Source of the DNA: Candidatus Methanophagales archaeon
GTDB taxonomy: Archaea; Halobacteriota; Syntropharchaeia; Alkanophagales; Methanospirareceae
NCBI GenBank assembly: GCA_030602585.1
Contig: JAUVZJ010000011.1
Coordinates: 1-45,133, forward strand
Length of the DNA stretch: 45,133 bases
Reading direction: 5' to 3'
The notes below the pieces were generated by a model that did not search any database, was not told the origin of the DNA, and worked only from the letters and a program-made list of their open reading frames with translations. The position numbers were made by a program, and so were the translations under genes. Within the stretch, counting starts at the first letter, position 1; each line of letters begins with the position of its first letter. Positions 25,552 through 32,676 of the stretch are shown here, in pieces.

Positions 25552-25781
25552 TCCCGTACCCATTTTTTTATTTCCTCCGTGCTTGGAATTCTTCCGCTCG
25601 CTTTAACCACCCCATTGATAACTACTGCTGGCGTCATCATTACACCAAAACTTATTATTTTATCTATATCCTCTACTTTCTCAACCTCTGAATCAACACC
25701 GAGTTCCTCTATCGCTTTCTTTGCATTTTCATATACTTTTCTACATTTTGCGCATCCCGTTCCCAAGATTTTAATTTCCAT
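25548..25781 (-). CDS. arsE: small thioredoxin-fold redox protein, ArsE/Thioredoxin_3-type
   Basis: 77 aa cytosolic protein. MEIKILGTGCAKCRKVYENA has the CxxC active site (C10, C13), and GVMMTPAVVING carries the cis-Pro. The length matches redox-active disulfide protein 2/ArsE-like proteins. It is the second gene after arsR and overlaps arsF. It probably passes electrons or thiols to the membrane partners. Confidence 0.75.
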   Translation of the reverse strand: MEIKILGTGCAKCRKVYENAKKAIEELGVDSEVEKVEDIDKIISFGVMMTPAVVINGVVKASGRIPSTEEIKKWVRE

Positions 25782-25805
25782 TTTTTGTGCCTTCCTGTTT
25801 AACTA

Positions 25806-26261
25806 TCAAAATATCCCAAAAGAAGTGACTTTTTTCTCCCCAGACTCCGTCAGGTGGTATATCAAGAAATTTCCGTCTTGCGTGCAATCTATCAGTCCGG
25901 CTTCTTTCAGCAGCTTCAGATGGTAAGAAAGCTTCGAGTATTCACAGTTCATAAGTTCAACCAGGACACATACACACAAGTCCTCTATACGCAATGCCTT
26001 CAAGATTCGTAATCTCATCGGGTCAGAAAGAACTTTTAAAATCGCAACTGTATCACTGACGTCCTCACGCATTAACCGCTCTACTTTTTCTAAAGTCTCC
26101 ATGGATATCTTGTAAGAAGGTGGTATCTTACAGGGATTTTCCTGATCGCACGATGCTAAAAGTCTATTTTTTACACCTGCCGGCTTCCTCACCTTCTCCG
26201 GTTCTTCCATTTTTAGCCCTTCTCCTCCCTCAGCATCTCTGCCAAATATTTGTATTTTCAT
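25806..26261 (-). CDS. arsR: ArsR-family As(III)-responsive repressor
   Basis: 151 aa winged-helix regulator. The core is VLSDPMRLRILKAL, then EDLCVCVLVELM, the ELCVC-type metalloid site (C96, C98), and the recognition helix in CEYSKLSYHLKLLKEAGLI. An N-terminal extension of about 50 residues adds C38 and C44, possible extra ligands. ArsR repressors leave DNA when As(III) or Sb(III) binds. A perfect-arm palindrome lies 14 nt upstream of its ATG and is found again before the ArsP-like gene, so it probably controls both operons. Confidence 0.88.
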   Translation of the reverse strand: MKIQIFGRDAEGGEGLKMEEPEKVRKPAGVKNRLLASCDQENPCKIPPSYKISMETLEKVERLMREDVSDTVAILKVLSDPMRLRILKALRIEDLCVCVLVELMNCEYSKLSYHLKLLKEAGLIDCTQDGNFLIYHLTESGEKKVTSFGIF

Positions 26262-26274
26262 GCATTACCCTATT

Positions 26275-26300
26275 AATATTTCAAAAATATTTGAAATATT
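26275..26300. promoter_or_regulatory. ArsR operator-like palindrome, copy 1
   Basis: The core ATTTCAAAAATATTTGAAAT (26278-26297) is an inverted repeat extended by AAT/ATT on either side, directly before arsR. It differs at one base from 33790-33809. Confidence 0.7.
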
Positions 26301-26462
26301 GATTAATAAGAAAAGTTTTCTATTTTTATCCTTTTACTTTAATCCACAAGAGATTTATATACCGAAAATACTCCGCTTATATTTCCTCCTTATTATTCTT
26401 CCCCGGAAAGGCTGGAATAGGAGAAAGCGATAAAGGTAAATCCTTTAAATCGAAAAATAGTA

Positions 26463-26527
26463 GGTTGTGAAAAAAATGCGAAGCATTTTGATTAAACTTT
26501 TTTTTAAAAAAGTTTGTTTCCACAACC
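26463..26527. repeat. dispersed palindrome-type element, copy C (nested hairpins)
   Basis: The outer arms GGTTGTG/CACAACC bracket AATGCGAAGCATT and AAACTTTTTT/AAAAAAGTTT hairpins. The interior TTTGATTAAACTTT matches copy A. It lies just past the 3' end of the membrane-anchor gene and is followed by a T-run, so it could also end that transcript. Confidence 0.6.
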
Positions 26528-26544
26528 TTTTTCTTTTTTTTATA

Positions 26545-27510
26545 TTATGGTAGGATGTAGGGCATGACTTCACCGAGAGGTACGTTCGCACCGAAGAACA
26601 CTATCCTTCCCAGAATTTCACCGGTTAGCACACATACAAACACTGCGCATGTAAGAACCGATGCCTTAGAGATGTCCCTTTTCTTCAGCGGCAATATAAG
26701 CACTGCTAAACATACGAGAGTCAGAACAACGCCTATTATCACACGTGCCCAGAAGAGCGTGGTGTAATCACCATGTAACATGTTTTTTAGGGTTTCCAGT
26801 TGTGCCATGCCTGCTGCTTCCGTCTCGGCAATTTGTAACATAGATATGTTTGCAAACAGCACAAACACCAGCACTATTACCATTACCAGCGCAATCCCCC
26901 ACGTAGCCCAGAAGTAGCGAGCCAATGGTTCCACTGTTTCTTTCTTAATCATGTATTTCAAAGAAAGAACTGCTGCTACTGCCGTTACGCCCACGAGCAG
27001 AGCGGTAACGAGGAAGAACAGCGGTGTTGTGATCTGGTTCATCGCAGGCAATCCCACCATCATATATGTCTTCGCGGTCACACTGAGGAACGCAACTCCC
27101 ACAATGGCGGATATGACACCAACAACCTTCCTGAGTGGTATAAAAGGCTTTGCTATTTTAGGTATTAGCGGTATCCTCCTGAGACTACCGTATTCTGGCT
27201 CAAATAGCCATAACACCGTATATATCACCGCTAAGACTACAAACACCGTCAATGCTAAGGACTCTCTGCTCAGCCACGACGTAGCAAGGTTCGAATTCAT
27301 TGTCATCATAGCTTGGATTGGTCGTGCCTCGTGTGACAGCATGGCAATCAAGCCAATAACAGCGACCGGGACGCTTACCCATGCCCCGGTCTCAAAGAAC
27401 TTCAACGCCGCTTTATCTTTTGCGATAAAGTCCGCGATGACCATTGCTATCAGTGCGCCAACCGCCATCTGGCTAAATACCGTGAATACTATGTATGCTA
27501 TATGACTCAT
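26545..27510 (-). CDS. DmsC-type membrane anchor of molybdopterin oxidoreductase
   Basis: 321 aa with about eight membrane helices. HEARPIQAMMTMNSNLATSW followed by LSRESL is the DmsC family signature (His, Arg, Pro and the SWLSRE helix). GEILGRIVFFG near the C-terminus is the second. DmsC anchors exchange electrons with membrane quinones and carry no metal centre of their own. It is the last gene of a three-gene operon, 20 nt after the FeS subunit. The DmsC type sets this complex apart from NrfD-anchored PsrABC or ArrABC systems. Confidence 0.82.
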   Translation of the reverse strand: MSHIAYIVFTVFSQMAVGALIAMVIADFIAKDKAALKFFETGAWVSVPVAVIGLIAMLSHEARPIQAMMTMNSNLATSWLSRESLALTVFVVLAVIYTVLWLFEPEYGSLRRIPLIPKIAKPFIPLRKVVGVISAIVGVAFLSVTAKTYMMVGLPAMNQITTPLFFLVTALLVGVTAVAAVLSLKYMIKKETVEPLARYFWATWGIALVMVIVLVFVLFANISMLQIAETEAAGMAQLETLKNMLHGDYTTLFWARVIIGVVLTLVCLAVLILPLKKRDISKASVLTCAVFVCVLTGEILGRIVFFGANVPLGEVMPYILP

Positions 27511-27530
27511 ACTCTATCTACACCCCCATA

Positions 27531-28049
27531 CTACATCTTCCTCGCAGCCGCTACCTTCTTCATCAGCCCCCCATCCCCCTGTTTTTGCAAAGCACCTGTG
27601 GTGCAGTCCGTACCGCAAGCAGGCTCCGCTGGTCTTATTATCGGGTTACCTGCCTCGTCCTTCTGGTGGAACGGTATAACGCAATACGTGCATTTATCCA
27701 TGATTCCCTTGAAATCGCCGGTCTCAGGATATTGAGGGGCGCCGAAGGGGCATGCCCAGCCGCAGTATCCGCATCCTATACACCTGTCTTTGTCGTTGAG
27801 CACGACACCATCCGCCCGCTTGGAGATCGCCTTTACTGGACAGGCAATTTCGCAAAAAGGCTTCTCGCAGTGCATACATGCCATAGAGACGAATTTCTTC
27901 GTGACATTTGGGAATTCTCCCTCTTCTATCTCGATCACCTGTCTCCTCCTTACGCCAACGCCAATAGGGACCTCGTTCCTTATCTTGCAAGTAACCTCAC
28001 ATGCTTTGCAGTTGATACAATCTTCTTTTATAACTATGAATCCAGCCAT
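27531..28049 (-). CDS. four-cluster ferredoxin-like FeS subunit of molybdopterin oxidoreductase
   Basis: About 172 aa, homologous to DmsB/PsrB/PhsB. Four Cys blocks are visible: DCINCKACEVTCK, MACMHCEKPFCEIACP, RCIGCGYCGWACPFG, and CTYC with ACGTDCTTGAL, ligating four [4Fe-4S] clusters that wire the catalytic subunit to the membrane anchor. ATG 28049 is chosen because GGAGGTGA lies 6-8 nt upstream and overlaps the stop of the catalytic-subunit gene. Having no signal of its own, it would be exported piggyback with the Tat substrate. Confidence 0.9.
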   Translation of the reverse strand: MAGFIVIKEDCINCKACEVTCKIRNEVPIGVGVRRRQVIEIEEGEFPNVTKKFVSMACMHCEKPFCEIACPVKAISKRADGVVLNDKDRCIGCGYCGWACPFGAPQYPETGDFKGIMDKCTYCVIPFHQKDEAGNPIIRPAEPACGTDCTTGALQKQGDGGLMKKVAAARKM

Positions 28050-28061
28050 TTTTATCACCTC

Positions 28062-30326
28062 CTACGTATATACCTTCACACATACATCGCTCATACATGC
28101 GCCCAATGAAGGGTCCTTTCGCTCAAGTGCCTCATCGAGTGTAACGAGCGGTATCAGGTCACCGTCATTTCCTCCAACCCCGTATGCAACGCTCAGCTCT
28201 TTACTCCAGTGCCCGAATCCATGATCCACACAGACGCAGTCTGGTCTTATCCCCTCTGTCAGCTCTGCTTTGACTCTTATCTTTCCTGCTCTTGATTCCA
28301 CGTAAACATATTCCCCGTTCCTTATCCCAAGGCTCTGTGCAGTCGTTCTGTTCATCAACGCTCTGTTCTCTGGATATATCTCCCTTAAAATGGGATCGTT
28401 CTGGCTCTGCGTCATCTTCTCAAAGGGCTTTCTCGTTACTATCAGGTAGTATGGGTATTCATTGCTTGGCAAATCCCTCTTTGGTGCCCATGCGGGAAGG
28501 GGATCGTATCCGTTCTCCTCGAATACCTGCGAGTGTAACTCTATCTTCTTGGACGGTGTACCGAACTCCTCTTTTGGAACAAACGGCTTTTTATCGCTCC
28601 AGATACCTGTCGGACTTTTCTTCATCTCATCGAAAGAAGTCCCAAGGGCATTTAGCTGTGCCTCGTTCCAGGATTTCCCGCTCGTCCCCTCGGGGAAATA
28701 CTCATAAAGACCCATTCTTTTTCCAATCTCTATGAGTATCGTGCTCGTGCCTTTGGTTTCGTATAATGGCTTCACAACCGGCTGTTTGATCGCAACCTGC
28801 GGGTACTTCGCGAAGTATTTCCTTACACCAACGCCGCTACCTTCAAGATATGTTCGATCTGGGAGTATGACATCTGCCATCTCTATAATCTCTGTTGGAA
28901 GTATATCAATCACAGCAATGAACTCAAGCTTCTTCAACGCCTCTATGAGCTTGCTTGTGTACGTGAAGGCTAAGACGTTGTATTTCCAAAATAGCGCCGC
29001 CTTGATTGGATAAGGTCTCTCCTCCAACACACCCTCAACGAATGTGGGAAATGACGCTTTTCCGGTCTTATAGAGTATGGGGAACTTCTCCAATCCATCT
29101 ATCCTCTCTCCCTTTACACTCTCCGGATATGACGGTATCTCGAAGTATTCTCCAAATTTGGGCAGCTTCGGTGTCCTCTCAAATATAACGCCCCCTTCTC
29201 TGTCTATTGCACCGACCAACGCATTCAGGATGACCTCTGCATGCGATAACCTCCAGCTATTTGCATAGTTCGGACCTCCTGCATCCCTCTTGTGCGTGGC
29301 AACAACCGCAGGTCTCGTGGTAGCAAACTCCCTCGCTACCCTTGCTATTGTATCGGCAGGAACGTCTGTTATCCCAGATGCCCACTCAGGCGTGTACTCC
29401 TGGATGAAATCATCAAGCTTATCGAATCCAAGTGTATATTCCTCGACAAACTCTTTATCGTAGAGCTCCTCGTTCACGATCACATTTATCATCGCGAGCG
29501 TAAAAGCAAGGTCTGTCCCTGGTTTTATAGGAATCCACTCATCTGCTTTCGATGCTGTGACTGAAAATCTCGGATCCAGAACCACGACCTTCGCTCCATT
29601 TCTCTTTGCCTCGATAAAATCCCTTGCCTGAACATTTTTAGCCTTCCCCGGCTGGTCCCAACCGAAGGAGAGTATGAACTTCGACTTTGAATAGTCGGTT
29701 GTCCACGGTCTTCCCTTTCCTGTTACAGTCGCACGCCATACAATTTCATGGGTTATGTAGCATGTGTTGTTGTGAGCTATGAGATTCGGCGTTCCTATTG
29801 ACTTTGCAAAGTGCTTCTGCCATGTCTTAGGTCTTGAAACAACCGCTATCGCCTGGGGACCGTCTCTATCCTTTATCTCCTTCAATTTTCCCGCAACCAG
29901 CTCAAAGGCTTCATCCCATGTTATCCTGACCCACTTCGGGTCCTCCCCAACCCCTTTGTTCGGATTGGTCCTCTTCATAGGATATTTCAAGCGATCTGGA
30001 TCGTATAGCAAATTTCTCCCCGCGTATCCCTTCACGCACAGAACTCCTCCACTTATCTGGTCCTCTGAATTTCCGCTGAGTTCCAGAAGCATGTCATCCT
30101 TCACCCTGGCTTTGACCGCACAGTTCGCACTGCATATACCACAGAAGGTATGAACGATCTTCTCTTCGGGTTCTTCCTGCGCCCCCGCCGTCTCGATCAA
30201 CCTATCGAAGTGTTTCGTAGGATAGCCGCCGAATGCTACAAAAGCCCCCAACGCAGCCGTAGCCTTGGTAAACGTTCTTCTTGATACTTCAATCCCATCA
30301 AATATCGATTTTACTTCTTCTGCCAT
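28062..30326 (-). CDS. molybdopterin oxidoreductase catalytic subunit (DMSO reductase family, Tat-exported)
   Basis: 754 aa. The Tat signal is SRRTFTKATAALGAFVAFGG (residues 15-34). The [4Fe-4S] site uses C62, C65, C69 and C97. The Mo/W ligand is most likely C189 in HNNTCYITHE; a Cys ligand is typical of PsrA/PhsA/ArrA, whereas DmsA and TorA use Ser. The bis-MGD binding domains follow (FGWDQPGKAKN, VVLDPRFSVTASKADEW, KPGTDLAFTLAMIN), with the C-terminal beta-barrel (LMNRTTAQSLGIRNGEYV) intact. The substrate is unknown: polysulfide, thiosulfate, arsenate/arsenite and others are all in this family. Lying between two ars operons makes an arsenic role worth testing. GAGGTGATGAAT precedes the ATG. 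Confidence 0.88.
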   Translation of the reverse strand: MAEEVKSIFDGIEVSRRTFTKATAALGAFVAFGGYPTKHFDRLIETAGAQEEPEEKIVHTFCGICSANCAVKARVKDDMLLELSGNSEDQISGGVLCVKGYAGRNLLYDPDRLKYPMKRTNPNKGVGEDPKWVRITWDEAFELVAGKLKEIKDRDGPQAIAVVSRPKTWQKHFAKSIGTPNLIAHNNTCYITHEIVWRATVTGKGRPWTTDYSKSKFILSFGWDQPGKAKNVQARDFIEAKRNGAKVVVLDPRFSVTASKADEWIPIKPGTDLAFTLAMINVIVNEELYDKEFVEEYTLGFDKLDDFIQEYTPEWASGITDVPADTIARVAREFATTRPAVVATHKRDAGGPNYANSWRLSHAEVILNALVGAIDREGGVIFERTPKLPKFGEYFEIPSYPESVKGERIDGLEKFPILYKTGKASFPTFVEGVLEERPYPIKAALFWKYNVLAFTYTSKLIEALKKLEFIAVIDILPTEIIEMADVILPDRTYLEGSGVGVRKYFAKYPQVAIKQPVVKPLYETKGTSTILIEIGKRMGLYEYFPEGTSGKSWNEAQLNALGTSFDEMKKSPTGIWSDKKPFVPKEEFGTPSKKIELHSQVFEENGYDPLPAWAPKRDLPSNEYPYYLIVTRKPFEKMTQSQNDPILREIYPENRALMNRTTAQSLGIRNGEYVYVESRAGKIRVKAELTEGIRPDCVCVDHGFGHWSKELSVAYGVGGNDGDLIPLVTLDEALERKDPSLGACMSDVCVKVYT

Positions 30327-30370
30327 TTATTCATCACCTCATGTTGACATAAAAAGTAACCATATATAAG

Positions 30371-30400
30371 CTTTTCGATACTTTTCGATACCTTTTCGTA
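30371..30400. promoter_or_regulatory. tandem operator-like repeats upstream of the molybdoenzyme operon
   Basis: CTTTTCGATA occurs twice in exact tandem, followed by CCTTTTCGTA, with a 10 bp period (one helical turn). In the minus sense they sit just upstream of a TATA box (30359-30370), where an activator would bind. Confidence 0.55.
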
Positions 30401-30475
30401 TTAAAATTGCATAATTCGTGAAACAAAAAGGGAAAGGCATATAAAGGGGAAAGCATATAAATATAATTAATAGTT

Positions 30476-30528
30476 GCATGAGATGCACCTCTGGCGACAA
30501 AAGACTTCCTAAAGAGGTGCACTCATGC
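30476..30528. other. long imperfect inverted repeat between divergent genes
   Basis: Left arm GCATGAGATGCACCTCT (30476-30492) and right arm AGAGGTGCACTCATGC (30513-30528) pair over 16 bp with a single bulged base and a 20 nt loop. A TATA-like CATATAAATATA (30453-30464) lies about 25 nt before the left arm, so a transcript could begin with this hairpin. The element is either an operator, a leader structure or a small RNA. GTGCACTCATG recurs at 30619-30629. Confidence 0.6.
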
Positions 30529-30560
30529 ATTTCTATCATTGGTAGAGGCAATATATATAT

Positions 30561-30583
30561 TTTTCGTATTGATCTAACGAAAA
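30561..30583. promoter_or_regulatory. operator-like inverted sites upstream of the Lrp-like gene
   Basis: TTTTCGTA (30561-30568) and ACGAAAA (30577-30583) form an inverted pair. They share the TTTTCG core with the tandem sites before the molybdoenzyme operon. A TATA-like ATATATATAT (30551-30560) is adjacent, so binding here could autoregulate the Lrp-like gene. Confidence 0.5.
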
Positions 30584-30607
30584 TCGTAAAAAGGGGATGA
30601 GATACAG

Positions 30608-31111
30608 ATGAAGAAAAAGTGCACTCATGAATACTGGGAAATGCGTTGTCATCTTGAAACGCTCGATTCGCTTCCCATCGATGACGTAGACGCAGAGGTC
30701 ATCAGGATAATAAGCGATAACGCCAGAGCAAGCAATGTGGAAATCGCAAGAGAAATCGGTGTGAGTGAGGGCACGGTAAGGAGGAGAATAGACCACTTGA
30801 TCGAGAGAGGAATTATTCAAGGATTTGTAGCGGTGATAAAAGTATCAGAATCCTGCATAAAATTGTTTATTCGTTTTAAAGTGGAAGAAACGAAATTAAA
30901 GGATATTGCAGATAAAATCAGGATTCAAGATCCGGTTGTTGCTTTATATCGCTTGGCCGGGGATTACAATATTCTGTGCGAGGCTATGTTTCCTTCTATC
31001 ATGGAAATGCAGCGGTTCGTTGATAATTACACGAAGATGGAGGGAATCATTGAATCTGAAGTGCAAATGGTAACTGGCTCATACAAGAAGTGTTTCTGGA
31101 CTGGAGTTTAG
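30608..31111 (+). CDS. Lrp/AsnC-family transcriptional regulator with Cys/His-rich N-terminus
   Basis: 167 aa. An unusual N-terminal extension KKKCTHEYWEMRCHLE (C5, H7, C14, H15) precedes the AsnC helix-turn-helix (DAEVIRIISDNARASNVEIA, then REIGVSEGTVRRRIDHL). The RAM effector domain follows (ALYRLAGDYNILCEAMF). Further Cys occur in the RAM part and near the C-terminus (YKKCFW). It is divergent from the molybdoenzyme operon and shares its promoter region and motif repeats, so it is probably that operon's regulator. Metal, metalloid or redox sensing through the Cys/His set is inference. Confidence 0.82.
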   Translation: MKKKCTHEYWEMRCHLETLDSLPIDDVDAEVIRIISDNARASNVEIAREIGVSEGTVRRRIDHLIERGIIQGFVAVIKVSESCIKLFIRFKVEETKLKDIADKIRIQDPVVALYRLAGDYNILCEAMFPSIMEMQRFVDNYTKMEGIIESEVQMVTGSYKKCFWTGV

Positions 31112-31160
31112 TTTTTGCCTTGCTATATTGGAATGCAAAAGTAATATGGAGTTTTCTCGT

Positions 31161-32231
31161 TCAACTAAAGAACCCCTTCGTGCGTTTGCATAGCCATACG
31201 AGGAAGAGCATTATCGGCACTTCAGTCAGAACGCCAACGACAGTCGCAAGTGCCGCACCGGAAGTTACGCCAAACAGGGTAGTGGCAACTGCTATTGCAA
31301 CCTCAAAATGATTGCTGCCTGCGATGATTGCCGTGGGTGCGGCATCCTCATACCTCAATTTTATGGATTTCGAGATGAGATACGTAATTGCGAACACTAC
31401 GAGAATGTTTGCAACTATCCCAACAGTGATCATACCGATGATCGCGGGCAGTTCTACTATCTTCTCACCCTGATAGGTGAACAGCACCACTAACGTAATC
31501 AAAAGCGCTATTATTGACATCTTTCCCAAACGAGGAACAAGCTTCTCTTCAAACCAGTCCATACCTTTTCTTTTAATTGTTTGGTCCCTTGTAATCCACC
31601 CTGCTATCAGGGGTGTGCAGATGTATATGATTACAGCGAGGGCTATTGTCTTCCAGGGCACTGCTATGCCAGAGACGCCGATAAGGAATGTAGCCAGCGG
31701 AGCAAATAAGAAAACCATTGTCAGAGAGTTTATTGCCGTCATCACAAGCGTATGTCCCATGTTCCCTTCTGCTAAGTAGCTCCACACCAGGACCATTGCA
31801 GTGCATGGAGCCACGCCTAAAAGAATCAATCCCGCTATATATTGTTGAACAAGAGGTATTTCTCCTAAGGGCGTTAGCGTTGATCCCTGCGGCAAAAACC
31901 GATAGAAAACCACGCCTAAAAATAGCCATGCGAAGAAAGCCATTGTGAATGGTTTTATCGCCCAGTTCATGAACAATGTAGTGGCTATTGGTTTTGGCGT
32001 CCTGATCGCCTTCTTCACTTCTCCAAAGCTAATTTGAACCATTATCGGGTATATCATGGCAAACAGGCAGATAGCAATGGGGATAGAGATATGAGCCACT
32101 TCCAATATTGCCAGAAGTTCCGAAAGCTGCGGGAATGCCCTGCCAAGAATTGTGCCTGCAAGTATGCAGATTATAACCCATAAAGTGAGATATTTCTCCC
32201 AGATTCCAAGTTTTCTTTCTTTTTTCTCCAT
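31161..32231 (-). CDS. acr3: ACR3-family arsenite efflux permease
   Basis: 356 aa with ten predicted membrane helices, the ACR3 length. The conserved motif GVAPCTAMVLVWSYLAEG carries the Cys that binds As(III), and NHFEVAIAVATTLFG supplies the conserved Glu/Asn region of the second broken helix. NWAIKPFTMAFFAWLF is also family-typical. Extrudes As(OH)3 using the membrane potential. It is the last gene of the four-gene operon that starts with the ArsP-like permease; its start overlaps the 3' end of the zinc-ribbon gene by about 60 nt in another frame. Confidence 0.93.
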   Translation of the reverse strand: MEKKERKLGIWEKYLTLWVIICILAGTILGRAFPQLSELLAILEVAHISIPIAICLFAMIYPIMVQISFGEVKKAIRTPKPIATTLFMNWAIKPFTMAFFAWLFLGVVFYRFLPQGSTLTPLGEIPLVQQYIAGLILLGVAPCTAMVLVWSYLAEGNMGHTLVMTAINSLTMVFLFAPLATFLIGVSGIAVPWKTIALAVIIYICTPLIAGWITRDQTIKRKGMDWFEEKLVPRLGKMSIIALLITLVVLFTYQGEKIVELPAIIGMITVGIVANILVVFAITYLISKSIKLRYEDAAPTAIIAGSNHFEVAIAVATTLFGVTSGAALATVVGVLTEVPIMLFLVWLCKRTKGFFS

Positions 32232-32398
32232 TTTTCTCTTTTCTCCTCACATTCGAAGCAGTATTCCTTCTCCGTGTTACTTAAGAATTCACGCCCGCAT
32301 CCCTTGCATTTCACTCTATAAAGTGATGACTCCTTCTTAATTCTCTTTGCCTGCTCCTGAAGGTAGTAAAGGCATGTACATGGCTCTTCTATTTTCAT
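32171..32398 (-). CDS. small Cys-rich zinc-ribbon-like protein in arsenic operon
   Basis: 75 aa. Cys pairs: PCTCLYY, then KCKGCGREF, then YCFECEEK, followed by a Lys/Glu-rich helix (KREKWRKKKENLE). It could bind zinc or a metalloid; I do not recognise the family. ATG 32398 overlaps the stop of the upstream Cys-rich gene (ATGA), and a GGAGGGAAGGGG stretch is upstream. The last about 20 codons overlap the acr3 start, so translation is tightly linked. If the acr3 ATG were not the true start, the overlap would be shorter. Confidence 0.65.
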   Translation of the reverse strand: MKIEEPCTCLYYLQEQAKRIKKESSLYRVKCKGCGREFLSNTEKEYCFECEEKREKWRKKKENLESGRNISLYGL

Positions 32399-32676
32399 CG
32401 TTGCTCCCCTTCCCTCCTGCAATATTCCTTATACTCCCTCAAAAGGCTATTTCCATACACTTCTTTTGCCGATTCCGGAATATAGTTGTATATCGCAGCC
32501 CTTTTTACCAGTTCCTTCTTAAGTCCCTCTTCATCCTCCATCTCACAACCGTAAACCTCCGAAAAAATCTCATCTAAACCGACCATTCCTACCTTCACAC
32601 CGCCAATATCCACCTGTTTACTCTTCACAGCACCGCCGCAACAGCAACATCCACCGGCGTTAATTCCCATTCTCAT
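32395..32676 (-). CDS. Cys-rich protein (CCCCGG motif) in arsenic operon
   Basis: 93 aa. It starts MRMGINAGGCCCCGGAVKSK: four consecutive Cys just after the N-terminus. Then comes QVDIGGVKVGMVGLDEIFSE, a short beta-beta-alpha unit, and a helical C-terminus (YIPESAKEVYGNSLLREYKE). The Cys cluster suggests soft-metal or metalloid binding, possibly handing As(III) to a transporter in the manner of ArsD, though it is not recognisably ArsD. It overlaps the ArsP-like gene by ATGA, and the next gene likewise. A longer upstream open frame antisense to nothing is an artefact of the permease coding sequence. Confidence 0.7.
   Translation of the reverse strand: MRMGINAGGCCCCGGAVKSKQVDIGGVKVGMVGLDEIFSEVYGCEMEDEEGLKKELVKRAAIYNYIPESAKEVYGNSLLREYKEYCRREGEQR

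Noticed and set aside
27495-28224. Several plus-strand frames opposite the FeS and catalytic subunit genes
   Set aside because: The minus-strand genes carry complete Cys-cluster motifs; the opposite frames are shadows.
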